Part shown: positions 20,165 to 31,216 of the stretch, piece by piece
How positions within the stretch are numbered: the first letter of the stretch is position 1
Layout: every line of letters begins with the position of its first letter
Source of the DNA: Parietichytrium sp. I65-24A
Taxonomy: Eukaryota > Sar > Bigyra > Thraustochytrida > Thraustochytriidae
Reading direction: 5' to 3'
DNA: 64,000 nucleotides
NCBI GenBank assembly: GCA_012862575.1
Contig: BLSF01000003.1
Span: 930,001-994,000 of the forward strand
The notes under the pieces: generated by a model
The model's input: the letters and a program-made list of their open reading frames with translations, nothing else
Told to the model about the DNA's origin: nothing
Databases searched by the model: none
Program-made: the position numbers and the translations under genes

Positions 20165-21823
20165 ATGACCAACAAGCGCCCATTGCCGGCGTCGCTCACA
20201 TGCCATGGCAACTCGCCGCTGAAGAAGGAACTTATGATGTCCGATTATCTAGGAAACATGAGAATTGACGGCGCTTTGCATCAGGCTGGGGAACACGACA
20301 ATGGTTTCATCTCCGCGGAGAGCAACGGCGCTTCGGATTCTGCTCCGATCACTCCTAATCACGCACAGGCGTTTGCAAACGACACGACAATCAAGCTAAT
20401 TGAGGAGAAGTTTAATCTGGCCCGAGGAAGCAATCCTCGTAAAGCCTCAGATCACGACTTTCAGCGACTGATCGTCCTCGGAACGGGGTCCTTTGCGAAG
20501 GTGGTGCTCGTGCGTTGTCTCATTGGGACAGATAAAGGCAAATTGTACGCCATGAAGGTGCTCGACAAGCAGCGCATCATTCAGCAAAAGCAGACTGCTC
20601 ACACCATGACGGAGCGCAGCGTATTGGGGCAAACTTCGACCCATCCGTTTATTGTTTCACTGCGCTATGCATACCAGACTCCAAGGACATTGAACCTCGT
20701 AATTGATTTCTGCGCCGGTGGTGAGCTCTACTACCACCTTTCGAAGACCGGTCGGTTCTCAGAAGCGCGCGCCAGATTTTATGCTGCAGAGTTGACGCTC
20801 GCGCTCGAGCATTTGCACTCGTACAACGTGGTTTATCGCGATCTAAAGCCTGAGAACATTCTCATTGCTTCGGATGGCCACATCATGCTTGCAGATTTTG
20901 GATTGTCCAAGGAGGGTATCAACGATTGGAGCAAAGGCACGAATACCTTCTGTGGCACTCCGGAGTATCTTGCTCCAGAGGTGTTGCGGCGCTGCTCGCA
21001 CGGGCTATCTGTCGACTGGTGGTCTCTTGGAGTCATGGTGTACGAGATGATGTTTGGACTGCCTCCGTGGTATTCGAAGAACCGTCGAAAAATGTTTGAG
21101 GGGATTTGCTGTGGCGCTCTTCTCTTCCCTTCCAAAATTCAAGTTTCGGATGCAGCGAAGGCCTTCATCGCGGGGCTGTTGGTCAAAGATCCTCAATATC
21201 GACTAGGAAGCAACGGCGTGAGCAACATCAAGTCACACGCCTTTTTCGCAAACGTTGATTTTGCTTCGCTTCTTGCCAAGAAGGCTGAGGTTCCTTGGAA
21301 GCCGGACGAAGGAAAAATATACTTTGACGCGGAATATACCAAGCTGCCTTGTGACCCTCCTGTGCCTGCAGAGACAATGAGCTCTGAGCTCGATGACATT
21401 GTACCCATACTTCGCTCCGACGAACAAAGTCCCAAGGGTCACATACCTGGCGAAGACTTGATCGCCGTGTCTCCGCTAATGGCATCAAGTCTTATCGAGC
21501 GAGCGTTCACAGGATTCAGCTACACCGACCCAAATGCGGTCTCGTGTTCTCCAGTCTCGCCTGTTTTTCCTGAATCACATGGTTTTAAAGCCTCGGCGCA
21601 CAAGAACAACGCCCGCCCCACGTCCGTCCGTGACGTGTTGCATCAGTTTAGCGAGAGCAAGATGGGCAACGGTGCTCGCGATGCGGACATGAGCACGGCA
21701 TCAAGCTCTAATCGCGCACCGAGCCACTCGCTTGCTTCAGACAATGGAGGTGTGGGCAACCATGGAATGGAAACAATGGACGAAGACGAGGGCCAGTTCG
21801 ACTTGGAGCTCGACGGGGCTTAA
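20165..21823 (+). CDS. AGC-family protein kinase (AKT/SGK/S6K-like)
   Basis: Ser/Thr kinase of 552 residues. The kinase domain (about 99-355) has the glycine loop GTGSFAKV, YAMKVLDK, YRDLKPENIL, DFGLSK and a T-loop TNTFCGTPEYLAPE with the PDK1-site Thr. The AGC C-tail has FDAEYTKLP and a hydrophobic motif FTGFSY (about residues 448-453), whose Ser is the expected TORC-dependent phosphorylation site. There is no PH, PX or C2 domain, so it is closer in layout to SGK/S6K than AKT. A long Ser-rich acidic tail follows the hydrophobic motif, which is usually nearer the C-terminus. The first ATG after an upstream stop is at 20165. Growth or nutrient signalling is inferred from the family. Confidence 0.9.
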   Translation: MTNKRPLPASLTCHGNSPLKKELMMSDYLGNMRIDGALHQAGEHDNGFISAESNGASDSAPITPNHAQAFANDTTIKLIEEKFNLARGSNPRKASDHDFQRLIVLGTGSFAKVVLVRCLIGTDKGKLYAMKVLDKQRIIQQKQTAHTMTERSVLGQTSTHPFIVSLRYAYQTPRTLNLVIDFCAGGELYYHLSKTGRFSEARARFYAAELTLALEHLHSYNVVYRDLKPENILIASDGHIMLADFGLSKEGINDWSKGTNTFCGTPEYLAPEVLRRCSHGLSVDWWSLGVMVYEMMFGLPPWYSKNRRKMFEGICCGALLFPSKIQVSDAAKAFIAGLLVKDPQYRLGSNGVSNIKSHAFFANVDFASLLAKKAEVPWKPDEGKIYFDAEYTKLPCDPPVPAETMSSELDDIVPILRSDEQSPKGHIPGEDLIAVSPLMASSLIERAFTGFSYTDPNAVSCSPVSPVFPESHGFKASAHKNNARPTSVRDVLHQFSESKMGNGARDADMSTASSSNRAPSHSLASDNGGVGNHGMETMDEDEGQFDLELDGA

Positions 21824-22021
21824 AGAAGAGCAACTATACAAATTTATTATTATAGATATTTTTAGTAAATACGAAAACATTTATATATATAACAAACAAA
21901 AGAATCAATGCAACATTTCTGAGCGAATAATCGCGTGCTGGTGCCGAACAACAAATGATGCCAGCCAGAAAGAATGTCAAGCCCAGATTCTCACGCCTCC
22001 ATCTCGGCTCACGGGACGTAT

Positions 22022-24402
22022 TCAGAGGTAACAGTCGTCCTCGGCACCGTCAGACACGGAGTTCGACGAAGACTCGTGTCTCCTCCTCTTGCTGCGGCGT
22101 TGGTTCGGCGGTGGCTTATATTCCACGCTCGATCCGAGATACATTTGGCCACTTCGCCTCTGATTTTGCTCTTGGCCAGAGTCATCTCCTCGCTGCTCAT
22201 CGCGATGTGAAGTAGATCCACTGCGCGGCTTCTCATCTCCGCCTTGAGCCGGCGAGGTAGACGACGACAAAGAAGAGGAGGAGGAAGACGACGAAGACCG
22301 CTGAGCCGGGACTTCGTCAGCAGCCGAAGTCTGTTGCGGCTGCCTTGGAGAGACAGTGCAATTTTGACTCGTCTCGTTGGCATGACTAAACTCAACCCTC
22401 TTGCTCGAACCATTGTTGATACTCGACCTGGAGTTTTGACAGCTGCGTTGCGAGACTCCTTGAGATTCCGCTGCGGACGCAGAGGAGGAAGAAGAGGCCA
22501 CGGTGGTTCCAGATGCAGATGTCGAGGTCGAATCCACATTCGAACTGCCCCCTCGAACCTCTCTTCGCGCGGTGCTGGAGTTGACGGTTCGCGATATGGA
22601 ATACACTTCCTCGCGCTCACTGCCGTCGCTAGCGCTAGTGTTAGGGATGAGGCTCGATGGTCTTGAACGACTAGACCCTGCAACCATCACTGTGGTGGTC
22701 TGAGAAGCAGATTGCTGCTGGACCTCGCCAGACTGCTGCTGAAGCTCCTCGTTGCGCCCATGACTGCTGCCATACTGGAAGACAACCTCACCGAGCTGGT
22801 GATTTCTTCCCGGGAGGGACTGTATACCTTGTACAACACTTTGAGGCTGCAAGGACTGAGCAGCGGCGTTGTTGCTGGAAGAACTGCTGTTGCTGTTGTT
22901 GTTGCTGTTGTTGCCATTGCCGCCTCCAGCTTGCGCTGGGTACTCCTGGACGGGGCTCTGCAGACCCTGCATGAGTGGAGTGGAGGTGTGCATCTTCCGC
23001 ATCTGCCTTATGGAGGTTGTACGTTGCCTCTTTGCCGGTTGAAGTTCAACGACTGACTCTAGAATTTCTCTCATAAGGTTGGCGTCCAAAGCATCGTATT
23101 CTTCCGAATCTTCTTGAACCTGTTTGATGTTTTCTGAGATGAATTGAAGGCAACATCTCTTCAGTTTCGCTGCCTGGCATGTGTCAGCAATATACAGGAT
23201 GCTTGCGGCATTTTGAACACTGAGCTTGTTTGCCAGATACCCAGTGCAAAGCGCTTTCAGGTCTCGCACATCGTACCTATTCGCCAAAGTGAGAAGTTCG
23301 CTGGCCTGACTGACGTTTAGGCCATCGATGCTGTCCGTGTAAAGAAAGCGTAGAAAACTGTACATGACGTCGGGGTCCGCTTCTTTCACCTCCACTATTT
23401 TGGCGGTGGACTCCAGGAGGTTTGACTTGAACATGGTGTTAAATACAATGCTTCGCGCAGCAAGAACCATGCGATGCACTTTAAAGACGCGGCCCTCGCA
23501 GTGAATCTCTACATCTGAGTACGCCCCATTTTCAAACATTCGAAGCATTGCTTTGTTTAGCTTCGGGGAATAGTCTGCAGGCATCAATTGTTTCGCTCGA
23601 AGATTTTGTTCCTGAATGTGCTCCAGCAGCAAGTCACGAATCATCTCCAAGCGCTTGGTCACATCGCTTGCAATCACTTCTGCGCCGCGTGTTATCTCGA
23701 TAAATTGAAGAACGAGCCCGAGAGCATCGTATCCTTCCGGGAAAAAAGATTTGGTTTTTCCTGCTGCGGTTTGTAGGTACCATTCGCCCTTGTACCGGCA
23801 CACCATCTCGATGTCCGCGCCGTGGTCCAGCAGAGTACGAATAAACTTTTTCACGACTGCGCGTGCGATCAACGCAAAACAAAAAGGGTCACTTTGTTAG
23901 ATCACATTGAAATTTGCTCTCGCGCCAGCTATGGCAGATGTGGTGAAGAGAGACATCGAGATAAAATAAACTTACAGTCCGCGGTTTGGATTCCATTTCG
24001 CCCTTCTGAGCCCTTCCAGGTAGGCATTTCCAAAATAGCCAAATGAAGCCCAGTTCCGCCTTGTCGCTGCTCGCCGTCAACATCGTACATGTTGATCTGG
24101 ATGTCCTTGTGCTCCAGCAAGCACTTGACCGTGTCCAGGCACCCCATCGTAATCGCCTGCCAAAAGGACTTTTGTGTGGTGCTCGCTTTCACCGTCTGCC
24201 TCTCTCTCGCACCGTTCGCCACGGATATTCCCTGCGCGGCAGCGGGCGCGAGTTGCTCCACGGCATTCAGCCCCAGCAGAACATTTCGCCGCATATCGAG
24301 CTGCTGTTGCTGTTGCTGCAATTGCTGCAGTTGCTGCTGCTGCTGTTGTTGCTGCTGCTGCGTCATTTGCGGCCGACCCACTGCATATTGACCTAGATCC
24401 AT
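22022..24402 (-). CDS. Ankyrin-like/BTB-POZ protein with polyQ and Ser-rich tail, two exons
   Basis: Exons on the minus strand are 24402..23976 and 23856..22022, giving 753 residues. The N-terminus has a Gln-rich tract (about 14-35). It is followed by ankyrin-like segments: AITMGCLDTVKCLLEHKDI, TGLHLAILEM and, across the splice, IRTLLDHGADIEM. A BTB/POZ domain follows (GAYSDVEIHCEGRVFKVHRM, FNTMFKSNLLES, SFLRFLYTDSI), then a BACK-like helical region (YDVRDLKALCTGYL). The rest is low-complexity Ser/Gln/Asn with basic patches (AKRQR, RRSKRRR). BTB proteins often act as CUL3 substrate adaptors or transcription cofactors; which applies here is unknown. The upstream frame has only non-ATG starts before 24402, with AT and CT repeats and an assembly gap further upstream. 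Confidence 0.85.
23857..23975 (-). other. Intron of ankyrin/BTB gene (119 nt)
   Basis: Donor GACT|GTAAGT and acceptor CGCGCAG|TCGTG on the minus strand. Splicing gives IQTADFVKKFIRTLLDHGAD, completing an ankyrin-like helix pair. Confidence 0.88.
24301..24363 (-). repeat. CAG/CAA repeat encoding polyQ
   Basis: Mixed CAG/CAA codons on the coding strand encode about 20 Gln, interrupted by Leu, near the N-terminus of the ankyrin/BTB protein. Confidence 0.9.
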
Positions 24403-24525
24403 TCTCCAACCCCTCACCTTGAACCTTGAACCAAGCAACAAGCAACGCAAGAGTGAAAGTTTAAATGAACCGATCCCCACGCAAGCTGTACCACTCACCA
24501 CGTGGGGGGGGAAGGTCCGTCTGCT

Positions 24526-24528
<3 letters not shown>

Positions 24529-24556
<28 letters not shown>
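24529..24556. repeat. (TA)n dinucleotide repeat
   Basis: About 14 TA units, roughly 130 bp upstream of the ankyrin/BTB start. Confidence 0.9.
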
Positions 24557-24559
<3 letters not shown>

Positions 24560-24601
24560 TCCGCACCGTTGTTTTGTACTTAAGTTTTTCGTCCTTTCCT
24601 T

Positions 24602-24629
24602 CCTCTCTCTCTTCTCTTCTCTCTCTCTT
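24602..24629 (+). repeat. CT-rich microsatellite at gap edge
   Basis: CTCTCTCTTCTCTTCTCTCTCTCTT runs directly into the N block, suggesting that the assembler stopped in the repeat. Confidence 0.85.
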
Positions 24630-25043
24630 NNNNNNNNNNNNNNNNNNNNNNNNNNNNNNNNNNNNNNNNNNNNNNNNNNNNNNNNNNNNNNNNNNNNNNN
24701 NNNNNNNNNNNNNNNNNNNNNNNNNNNNNNNNNNNNNNNNNNNNNNNNNNNNNNNNNNNNNNNNNNNNNNNNNNNNNNNNNNNNNNNNNNNNNNNNNNNN
24801 NNNNNNNNNNNNNNNNNNNNNNNNNNNNNNNNNNNNNNNNNNNNNNNNNNNNNNNNNNNNNNNNNNNNNNNNNNNNNNNNNNNNNNNNNNNNNNNNNNNN
24901 NNNNNNNNNNNNNNNNNNNNNNNNNNNNNNNNNNNNNNNNNNNNNNNNNNNNNNNNNNNNNNNNNNNNNNNNNNNNNNNNNNNNNNNNNNNNNNNNNNNN
25001 NNNNNNNNNNNNNNNNNNNNNNNNNNNNNNNNNNNNNNNNNNN
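24630..25043. other. Assembly gap (414 N)
   Basis: Unresolved bases. True length and content are unknown. Confidence 0.99.
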
Positions 25044-25321
25044 AGTTTTCTAGTGGTTCTTTATACCAGGTTTACTAGGACGGAACACTTTGCCCTCCCT
25101 GGCTCCTCTTATAACCACTCTTAACCTCCCCTAGCACTCGAGCGTAGAGCACTATGGCATACGTTAGAACGACTCAGGCGGGTTCTCGGTTCTGGGGTGT
25201 CGATGGGTTCTCGATAGAAGAACCCAAGGCGCTTAACCCTCATTAGTAGATCATTATGCAACTAACTAGCTAGCTTGCTAATCTATAGTAGAGAGTGCGC
25301 GGACATTTGCATGGTTGTCAC

Positions 25322-25333
25322 AAAGTGTCCTCG
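25322..25333 (+). promoter_or_regulatory. Shared 12-mer AAAGTGTCCTCG (site 2)
   Basis: Exact copy of the 12-mer found at 18983..18994 (minus) and 39109..39120, about 222 bp upstream of the AspRS start. Confidence 0.5.
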
Positions 25334-25555
25334 CGTAATCCTCGATTAAACATCTAATCACCCATTACCAAACTCGCTAGCGCGCCGATGCACTGTTACT
25401 AGGAGAAGCGGGAGAGAGTCCGTCATCGCAGCGACACAGTGACACATTGACACAGATTCACAAAGTTCACATCACATCACACAGAGGCGGGAGGGGGGTA
25501 CGCGGGGACCGGTACGAGTAATTAGTCAATAGCTAATAGGTGACAGTAAAGAGGT

Positions 25556-27886
25556 ATGCGCGCGGCACTGGGGAGGCTGGCGGGCGGGCGCAGCGCGACG
25601 TGCGGAAGTCTGCGCGCCGGAGACGCGGGGCGCGAGGTGGTGCTGGGCGGATGGGTGCAATCAGTGCGGCCAGCAGGAGCGGCCGTGTTCGTTGGCCTGC
25701 GCGACTCGTTCGGCGTGACGCAGATCGTGCTGCCCGCTGCTTGGGATAATAGATTGGAGAAGCATTACGCGGAGGCCTCTTTGGGTTTGAAGAGCTGCTT
25801 GGAAACGTCGTCTTTGGTGGACGCGGCAGGGAATGTAACGCAGAGGGTATCTCCGGAGAATGAGAATGAGAATTCTCTTTTAATGCAAACGGTATCTCCA
25901 GAGAATGAGAATGAGAATGAGAATGGGAATGGGAATGGGAATGGGAATGGGAATGAGAATGAGAATTCTCTTTGGAAGGCAAGGATGGACGCACTGATGA
26001 GCTCGCTCGGCGCGGAAGATGTGATAGCGGTCAAGGGCGTCGTGCGCCGTCGGCCGGCTGACGCAGAAAATGCAGCGATGGCGACAGGCGCTGTAGAGGT
26101 CGTGGCGAGCGAGATCGGGCTGTTGAACAAGGCTGGTTCCGAGCGGGGGAAGATTCCAGTGGAGCGGTTCCTGGACGGGTCGAACATGAGCAAGACACAA
26201 TCGGTGGCGGCGGCGGAAGCCAAGCTCAAGCACAGGTACCTAGACATCCGTGGGGTGAGGATGCAGCGAAATCTGAGGGTAAGGGCGGAGGTGGTCTTGG
26301 CGGCCCGGAACCTGCTCTCCAAGGAGCTGGGGTTTGTGGAGGTGGAGACACCACTTTTGTTCAAGAGCACGCCGGAGGGTGCCAGAGAGTTTTTAGTTCC
26401 CACAAGACAACTTCCTCCTGGGACGTGCTACGCACTCACGCAAAGCCCGCAGCAGTACAAGCAGATGCTGATGGCTGGCGGCATTGACAGGTATTTTCAG
26501 GTGGCGAAATGCTTTCGGGATGAGGGCAGTCGCGCAGACAGACAGCCGGAATTCACCCAATTGGATATGGAGATGTCGTTCGCGTCCACGCAAGATATTC
26601 AGGGCGTCGTGAACGCGCTGGTCATGGAGATGTGGGAGAAGGCGTACCAAGCGGCGATGCTGTCCGCCAAAGCAACTAGTGTTCCGCGTGATTCCCAGAG
26701 CGAAGCAGAGTGGGTACGAGCAAACGTCCCGCCGCTACTTTACCAAGGCGTAGAGTACTTCAAAGAACTTGAAATCCAGACGAGCGACTTGGAAAAGCTG
26801 CTTCCAACGATTTCTTTCGACGAGGCTATTGAGAAATATGGCTCTGACAAGCCTGACCGCAGGATACCTTTCGAAATTTCAAAAGCGCCAGAAGGGATCT
26901 TGCTGGGAGACGGGGAGGGCTCAAGAGGCAATGTATTGCGAGGCATGGTCGTTCGATCCATGAGTGACTGGGTGTGGAACCCGAGCAGAAAGGAGGCGGA
27001 CTCGTTGTGCGAAAGGTTTCGAACTAGCGCGACCGACGTTGCGATCGTCCGTCTAGACGAGAACACTTCGAATTGGAAAAAGATGTTTTTTGGAGCAGCT
27101 CCCGACAACAATTTGAAGCCAATGCTGTTGGACGCCGACCCGTCGCTGAAGGCCCAACTGGTAGAGTCATTAGACGCCAAATCTGGTGACTATATAATCT
27201 TTGGCCTCAGCAAATCCCCTGACTCAACCAACGGGTTGCTCTGGAGGCAACGCCGTGACGCAGTGTGCGATTCCCTTGGCAAGATTAGGCTTGATTTAGG
27301 AAAAGGGTTGCCCGACTGGTATCGTGCCAATTTAGATTTGTTTTGGGTCGTCGATTTTCCTCTGTTTGAGCCGAGCGGCGAGGATAGCGACATCAAAGCG
27401 TCTTCTGCCCTTCAGGCGGTACATCACCCTTTCACCATGCCGCATCATGACGACGTGCACATTGTGGAGTCATACAGAGCCGAGGATGGTCTGACTGACG
27501 CCATTTTGCGCGTCCGTGGGCAGCACTATGACTTGGTTTGCAACGGAATGGAGTTGGGAGGAGGTTCTGTTCGAGTGCATTCTAGCTCTTTGCAGCAACA
27601 TATCTTCCAGCAAGTCTTGGGCATTCCCTCCGAGCGAACAGAAAGCTATTTTGGGCACTTGCTCGCAGCACTTTCCTCTGGCTGCCCGCCTCACGCGGGA
27701 ATCGCTCTTGGCTTGGACCGATTGCTCAGTATAATGTGCGGAACCAGCAGCATACGAGACGTTATAGCGTTTCCAAAGTCTGCCGCTGGCAACGAGCTAA
27801 TGACTGGTGCGCCATCATTGGTTGACGCAGCAGTCTTGGACGAGTATCATCTCAAGACCAACGCCAAGTCTCACACACAAAATTAA
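25556..27886 (+). CDS. DARS2: Aspartyl-tRNA synthetase, bacterial/mitochondrial type
   Basis: Class II aminoacyl-tRNA synthetase charging tRNA-Asp. The 776-residue protein has a basic N-terminus suitable for mitochondrial targeting, an OB-fold anticodon domain (VVLGGWVQSVR, VFVGLRDSFG), motif 1 (FVEVETPLLFKSTPEGAREF), motif 2 (CFRDEGSRADRQPEFTQLD) and motif 3 (GIALGLDRLLSIM), followed by the bacterial-type IRDVIAFPK. A GAD-type insertion probably lies between motifs 2 and 3. Human DARS2 is about 645 aa. Some of the extra length is an Asn/Glu/Gly insertion (about residues 98-140) made of GAGAAT/GGGAAT units. The bacterial class predicts service in mitochondria, possibly also in a plastid if one exists. 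Family assignment is secure. Confidence 0.95.
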   Translation: MRAALGRLAGGRSATCGSLRAGDAGREVVLGGWVQSVRPAGAAVFVGLRDSFGVTQIVLPAAWDNRLEKHYAEASLGLKSCLETSSLVDAAGNVTQRVSPENENENSLLMQTVSPENENENENGNGNGNGNGNENENSLWKARMDALMSSLGAEDVIAVKGVVRRRPADAENAAMATGAVEVVASEIGLLNKAGSERGKIPVERFLDGSNMSKTQSVAAAEAKLKHRYLDIRGVRMQRNLRVRAEVVLAARNLLSKELGFVEVETPLLFKSTPEGAREFLVPTRQLPPGTCYALTQSPQQYKQMLMAGGIDRYFQVAKCFRDEGSRADRQPEFTQLDMEMSFASTQDIQGVVNALVMEMWEKAYQAAMLSAKATSVPRDSQSEAEWVRANVPPLLYQGVEYFKELEIQTSDLEKLLPTISFDEAIEKYGSDKPDRRIPFEISKAPEGILLGDGEGSRGNVLRGMVVRSMSDWVWNPSRKEADSLCERFRTSATDVAIVRLDENTSNWKKMFFGAAPDNNLKPMLLDADPSLKAQLVESLDAKSGDYIIFGLSKSPDSTNGLLWRQRRDAVCDSLGKIRLDLGKGLPDWYRANLDLFWVVDFPLFEPSGEDSDIKASSALQAVHHPFTMPHHDDVHIVESYRAEDGLTDAILRVRGQHYDLVCNGMELGGGSVRVHSSSLQQHIFQQVLGIPSERTESYFGHLLAALSSGCPPHAGIALGLDRLLSIMCGTSSIRDVIAFPKSAAGNELMTGAPSLVDAAVLDEYHLKTNAKSHTQN
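25847..25976 (+). repeat. GAGAAT/GGGAAT hexanucleotide expansion inside AspRS
   Basis: The block GGTATCTCCRGAGAATGAGA occurs twice, 45 bp apart, and each copy continues to GAATTCTCTTT. The second copy has an expanded core of GAGAAT then GGGAAT units. It encodes SPENENEN followed by repeated Asn-Gly and Asn-Glu dipeptides. Confidence 0.9.
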
Positions 27887-28182
27887 TTGGTCTTATTAAG
27901 AGATTTTGAGAAAAAAAAACAGTGACTATATAACACAACTGTCCTATACACAATCGTTGTCCCCCCCACACCCCACACCCTACACCCCACAACTGTTCTT
28001 TATGCCTGAATCCAGGCTCTGGTGAGTGAAGCAAAGCATCTCGCCCCAAACTGAACTTAAATAATTTCTTGCCTCAAAGTAAAATTCCAAATTGACGCAA
28101 GCTGTTGAGGGAATTCAAACCTGGTCTCGTTCAGCAGCACTGAAAACCCACACATGTATTGTTCAGGTTCTTGCGCAAGGGA
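27887..28182. other. 3'-3' intergenic region
   Basis: The interval is about 296 bp between the convergent AspRS and channel genes. It holds a C-rich ACACCCC repeat at 27961-27991. No gene is seen. Confidence 0.6.
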
Positions 28183-31100
28183 CTACTCAAGCTCAGGGCA
28201 GTTGCTGTGCAGGGTACCGTATTGCGTCTTTCGCGGGGATCCTATTCCGTGCAGGTTGTACTGATTTGGTTCGGCAAAGTCTGGCTCATCGAGCACTGGG
28301 TGTCTGTAGGAGTAGAGCACAGTGACATCCATTCGCTGCATATTTTGGTAACCTGGTCGAATGGCACCGTATTGCCACACTGGAGGAGTAGCCTGAACGA
28401 CACGCCGATTGTGGCGCTCGTGGTCAATCTGTGCTGCCTGGTGAACTGGTAGCTTTGTCGTCAAGGGGGCATAACGCGCATCGATCTTGTAGGATATTAT
28501 CATAGTCGCGAAAAACAAAAAGTATGCTGGGACGGTCTGCCGATATCCCTGCTTAATGAGGAGAACTCCGATCAGAGTCAGCTGCGCGGTGAGGAGGCCG
28601 AATATTATGCATCGATAGGAGGATTGCCACCAAAAGTGCCCCCCGCTGTCGTACATTACTTTGGCAGAAGTGGTGAGCACTGTGGAGTACACAACGTTGG
28701 CAAAGGCGAAAAACACAAATGCGGCGGGCAAGATCAAGGGCTGAATGACGGCGTATACGATCGCAATAAAGTAGACCAGCAAGATCTGGGCCAATGTTGA
28801 ACTGGTGCCGATGGGAGACGGGTACTTTGCTGTAAAGCATCCGCAATACATAGACATTTTTTCGCGCAAAGTAATTGGTGACCCAGCCACAAGCCTTCGA
28901 AGTAGTGCCAAGACCAGGTTTGACACCCTGAGCAGCTCAAAACTGAGCATCCAGAATAGCTTGACAATAACGAACTGGATGTAGAAAGCCGCGTTTTTGG
29001 GAATTGTTGCGCCAAGGGTATCCGCAATTTTTCCCGGCTGTTGGATGATCTCCACAAAGGTCTTGAAGACTGTTCCCGCCACAGAGTAAAACAGGAAGAC
29101 CTGGATGACGAGAAACATAAAGTAGCGCTCCATGGCCCTTTTGTCTGCAGCACTCTCCGAAATGCGCCCTTCGAAGCGAGCGAGAATGCTCATCAAGGGA
29201 TTCACCGCACCGACCAGAACAACGAGCACAAGCGGGGCAAACTGATCCAAAAAGCGGGCGACTTCCGGGTGCTGGGCTATGAGCACCCTCAGATTCGGAA
29301 ATTGTCTAGCCAAAGCTTTTGTGGATGTACTTGCACCGACAACTGACGTTAAAACTCCCCAGAATAGAAGGATCAGGTAAAAACTTGGCTTGGTGATCGA
29401 GCGTCGCAACATGCGCGATCGTGCGGTCATGCCTATGTTGCTCCAAGCAACGTCCAAAGGTTGCGGGGCCGAAAGAACTCTCATGTTGGATGTCTCGTCG
29501 ATTTGACTTTGCGATGCCACCGTGCTTGCGACGAGAGACTTGAACGTCACAAATGCAGCTTCGTAAATGCCCGTGTCGGACATTTGACGCCTCGTGTTCT
29601 TTTCGTCACTCTTTTTTTGGTACAAAAGAAGGCTCTCATCTTCCAGAATCGACTCATTACTGATCAGGGGGTCTTTTCCGAAGGCCGAGCTTGCCCGGCT
29701 GTTCATATCGTCCTCGTCTGATTCTGCTACGCTGGAATTGCCGTCCTCAAGATCCATTTCCAAGTGAACGGGGGTTGAAGGGCGGCTAAAGTCCTGCCTG
29801 GTTGGCTGAAGGTACAAGAGCTTGAGCTGCGCGAACCGACGGTTCAGAAACTTGAGCTCCTTCTCCAACATCCGAATCTGTTGATCTCGTGTCTCCGGTG
29901 TCTTGCAGCAACACTTGGCCTTGGCTAGCGCAGCACTCAACGGTGCAGTGGCACACCAGCAGCACTTTTGGCAGCAATTTCTCTGCTTGGTTTTCTGGCT
30001 TCTCTCAAGCCGCTTGAGCGCCGTCATCCTCTCGAGTCTCCAGATGACGTAATTTCTCTCCTCTCCCACGGCTTGCAAGGCCATGAACGTTTTGCTCCCA
30101 GAATCCTGTGAGCCGACGGTGTCAGAAGATTCGCTTGCGCACGCGTGGGTTGAATTAAATAAAGCAACATAAAAGAAAAAAAACTTACCACCACATCCAC
30201 GGCGAGGACCTGCCCCGGAAATATGCTCTGAAAGTAATCGTACAACTTGCGTCCTGTTTTCTCACCGAGGTGGCTAGGGATATGCTCGACCAGGATGGAG
30301 TAAGCTTGTGGCTGTTTGCTCCAGCACTGCGACTGGATTCGCAGCACCTGCTCATACTCACGCTTGGCCGCCCACAACGTGGCCAGTGAAATGATCGTAA
30401 GCACGGTCACTGGCGTCCACAGCGCAGCAGAAGCATTGTCGATGGTCGCCATGCTCGCGCGGTCGATCGGACCACACACGCAGCTCGCTTCGTTGTCCCA
30501 GGGCCGCGGCGCGTCCGATCCTTCGTCGCTGCTGTCGCCAATCGTCTGGCAAATGGCCTGGCAGTCGTCGCTGATCTCGGACGTGTAGTACACCGGGAAG
30601 AGCACGGCCGCCGCAATTAGCGAGTACCCAGTCAGCAGCGCCCAGCAGAACCTCACCACGCGAATCAGAATGTACCCGTCCATGCCGCACAGCCTGATCA
30701 GGTCCTTTTCGCCCAGCGCCAGCGCCTTCCACGACCACGACAGGTCTATCTCCAGCTGACAACACCGCTTCCACAAACCCCATTCGCACTTTCCCGCGCC
30801 GGAAGCCCTGCCTGTGTCCGCATTCCCATTCGCATTCCCATTCACATTCGCATTCCCATTCACATTCGCATTCCCATTCCCATTCACATTCGCATTCACA
30901 TTCACATTGGCGTCCTCGGCGCTTGCACTTGCACTTGCATACATGTTGGCTGCCGAGGCGACCTCCGGCGTCGCGACAACCGCAAGCTGTCCGCCCGCTG
31001 GCGAGAACATTCTTGAAACGATCCTCGGGGCCATGCCCGCCGGCCACAGCTTCCTTCCCACCGAGTACACGCTCAGCGAAACGGCCACCAGGATGCCGTA

Positions 31101-31216
31101 CGTCACCACCGACGTCAGCACGCGCGTCGAGTCTGGGATCTCCATTGGCAGCTCATCGCTCGTGGACAGGTTCTGCACGAACGGCAACCCCAGTAGGCCC
31201 GACTCCTCGTCCGACC

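Larger units (their letters stand above)
24403..25555. other. Intergenic region with assembly gap
   Basis: Divergent upstream region of the ankyrin/BTB gene (-) and AspRS (+). It holds a TA repeat, a CT-rich tract, a run of 414 Ns and then CTAG-rich DNA (25044-25400). The shared 12-mer lies at 25322-25333. Frames crossing the N run are artefacts. Confidence 0.6.

Noticed and set aside
24465-25124. Frames spanning the N block
   Set aside because: Open only because N codons are not stops.
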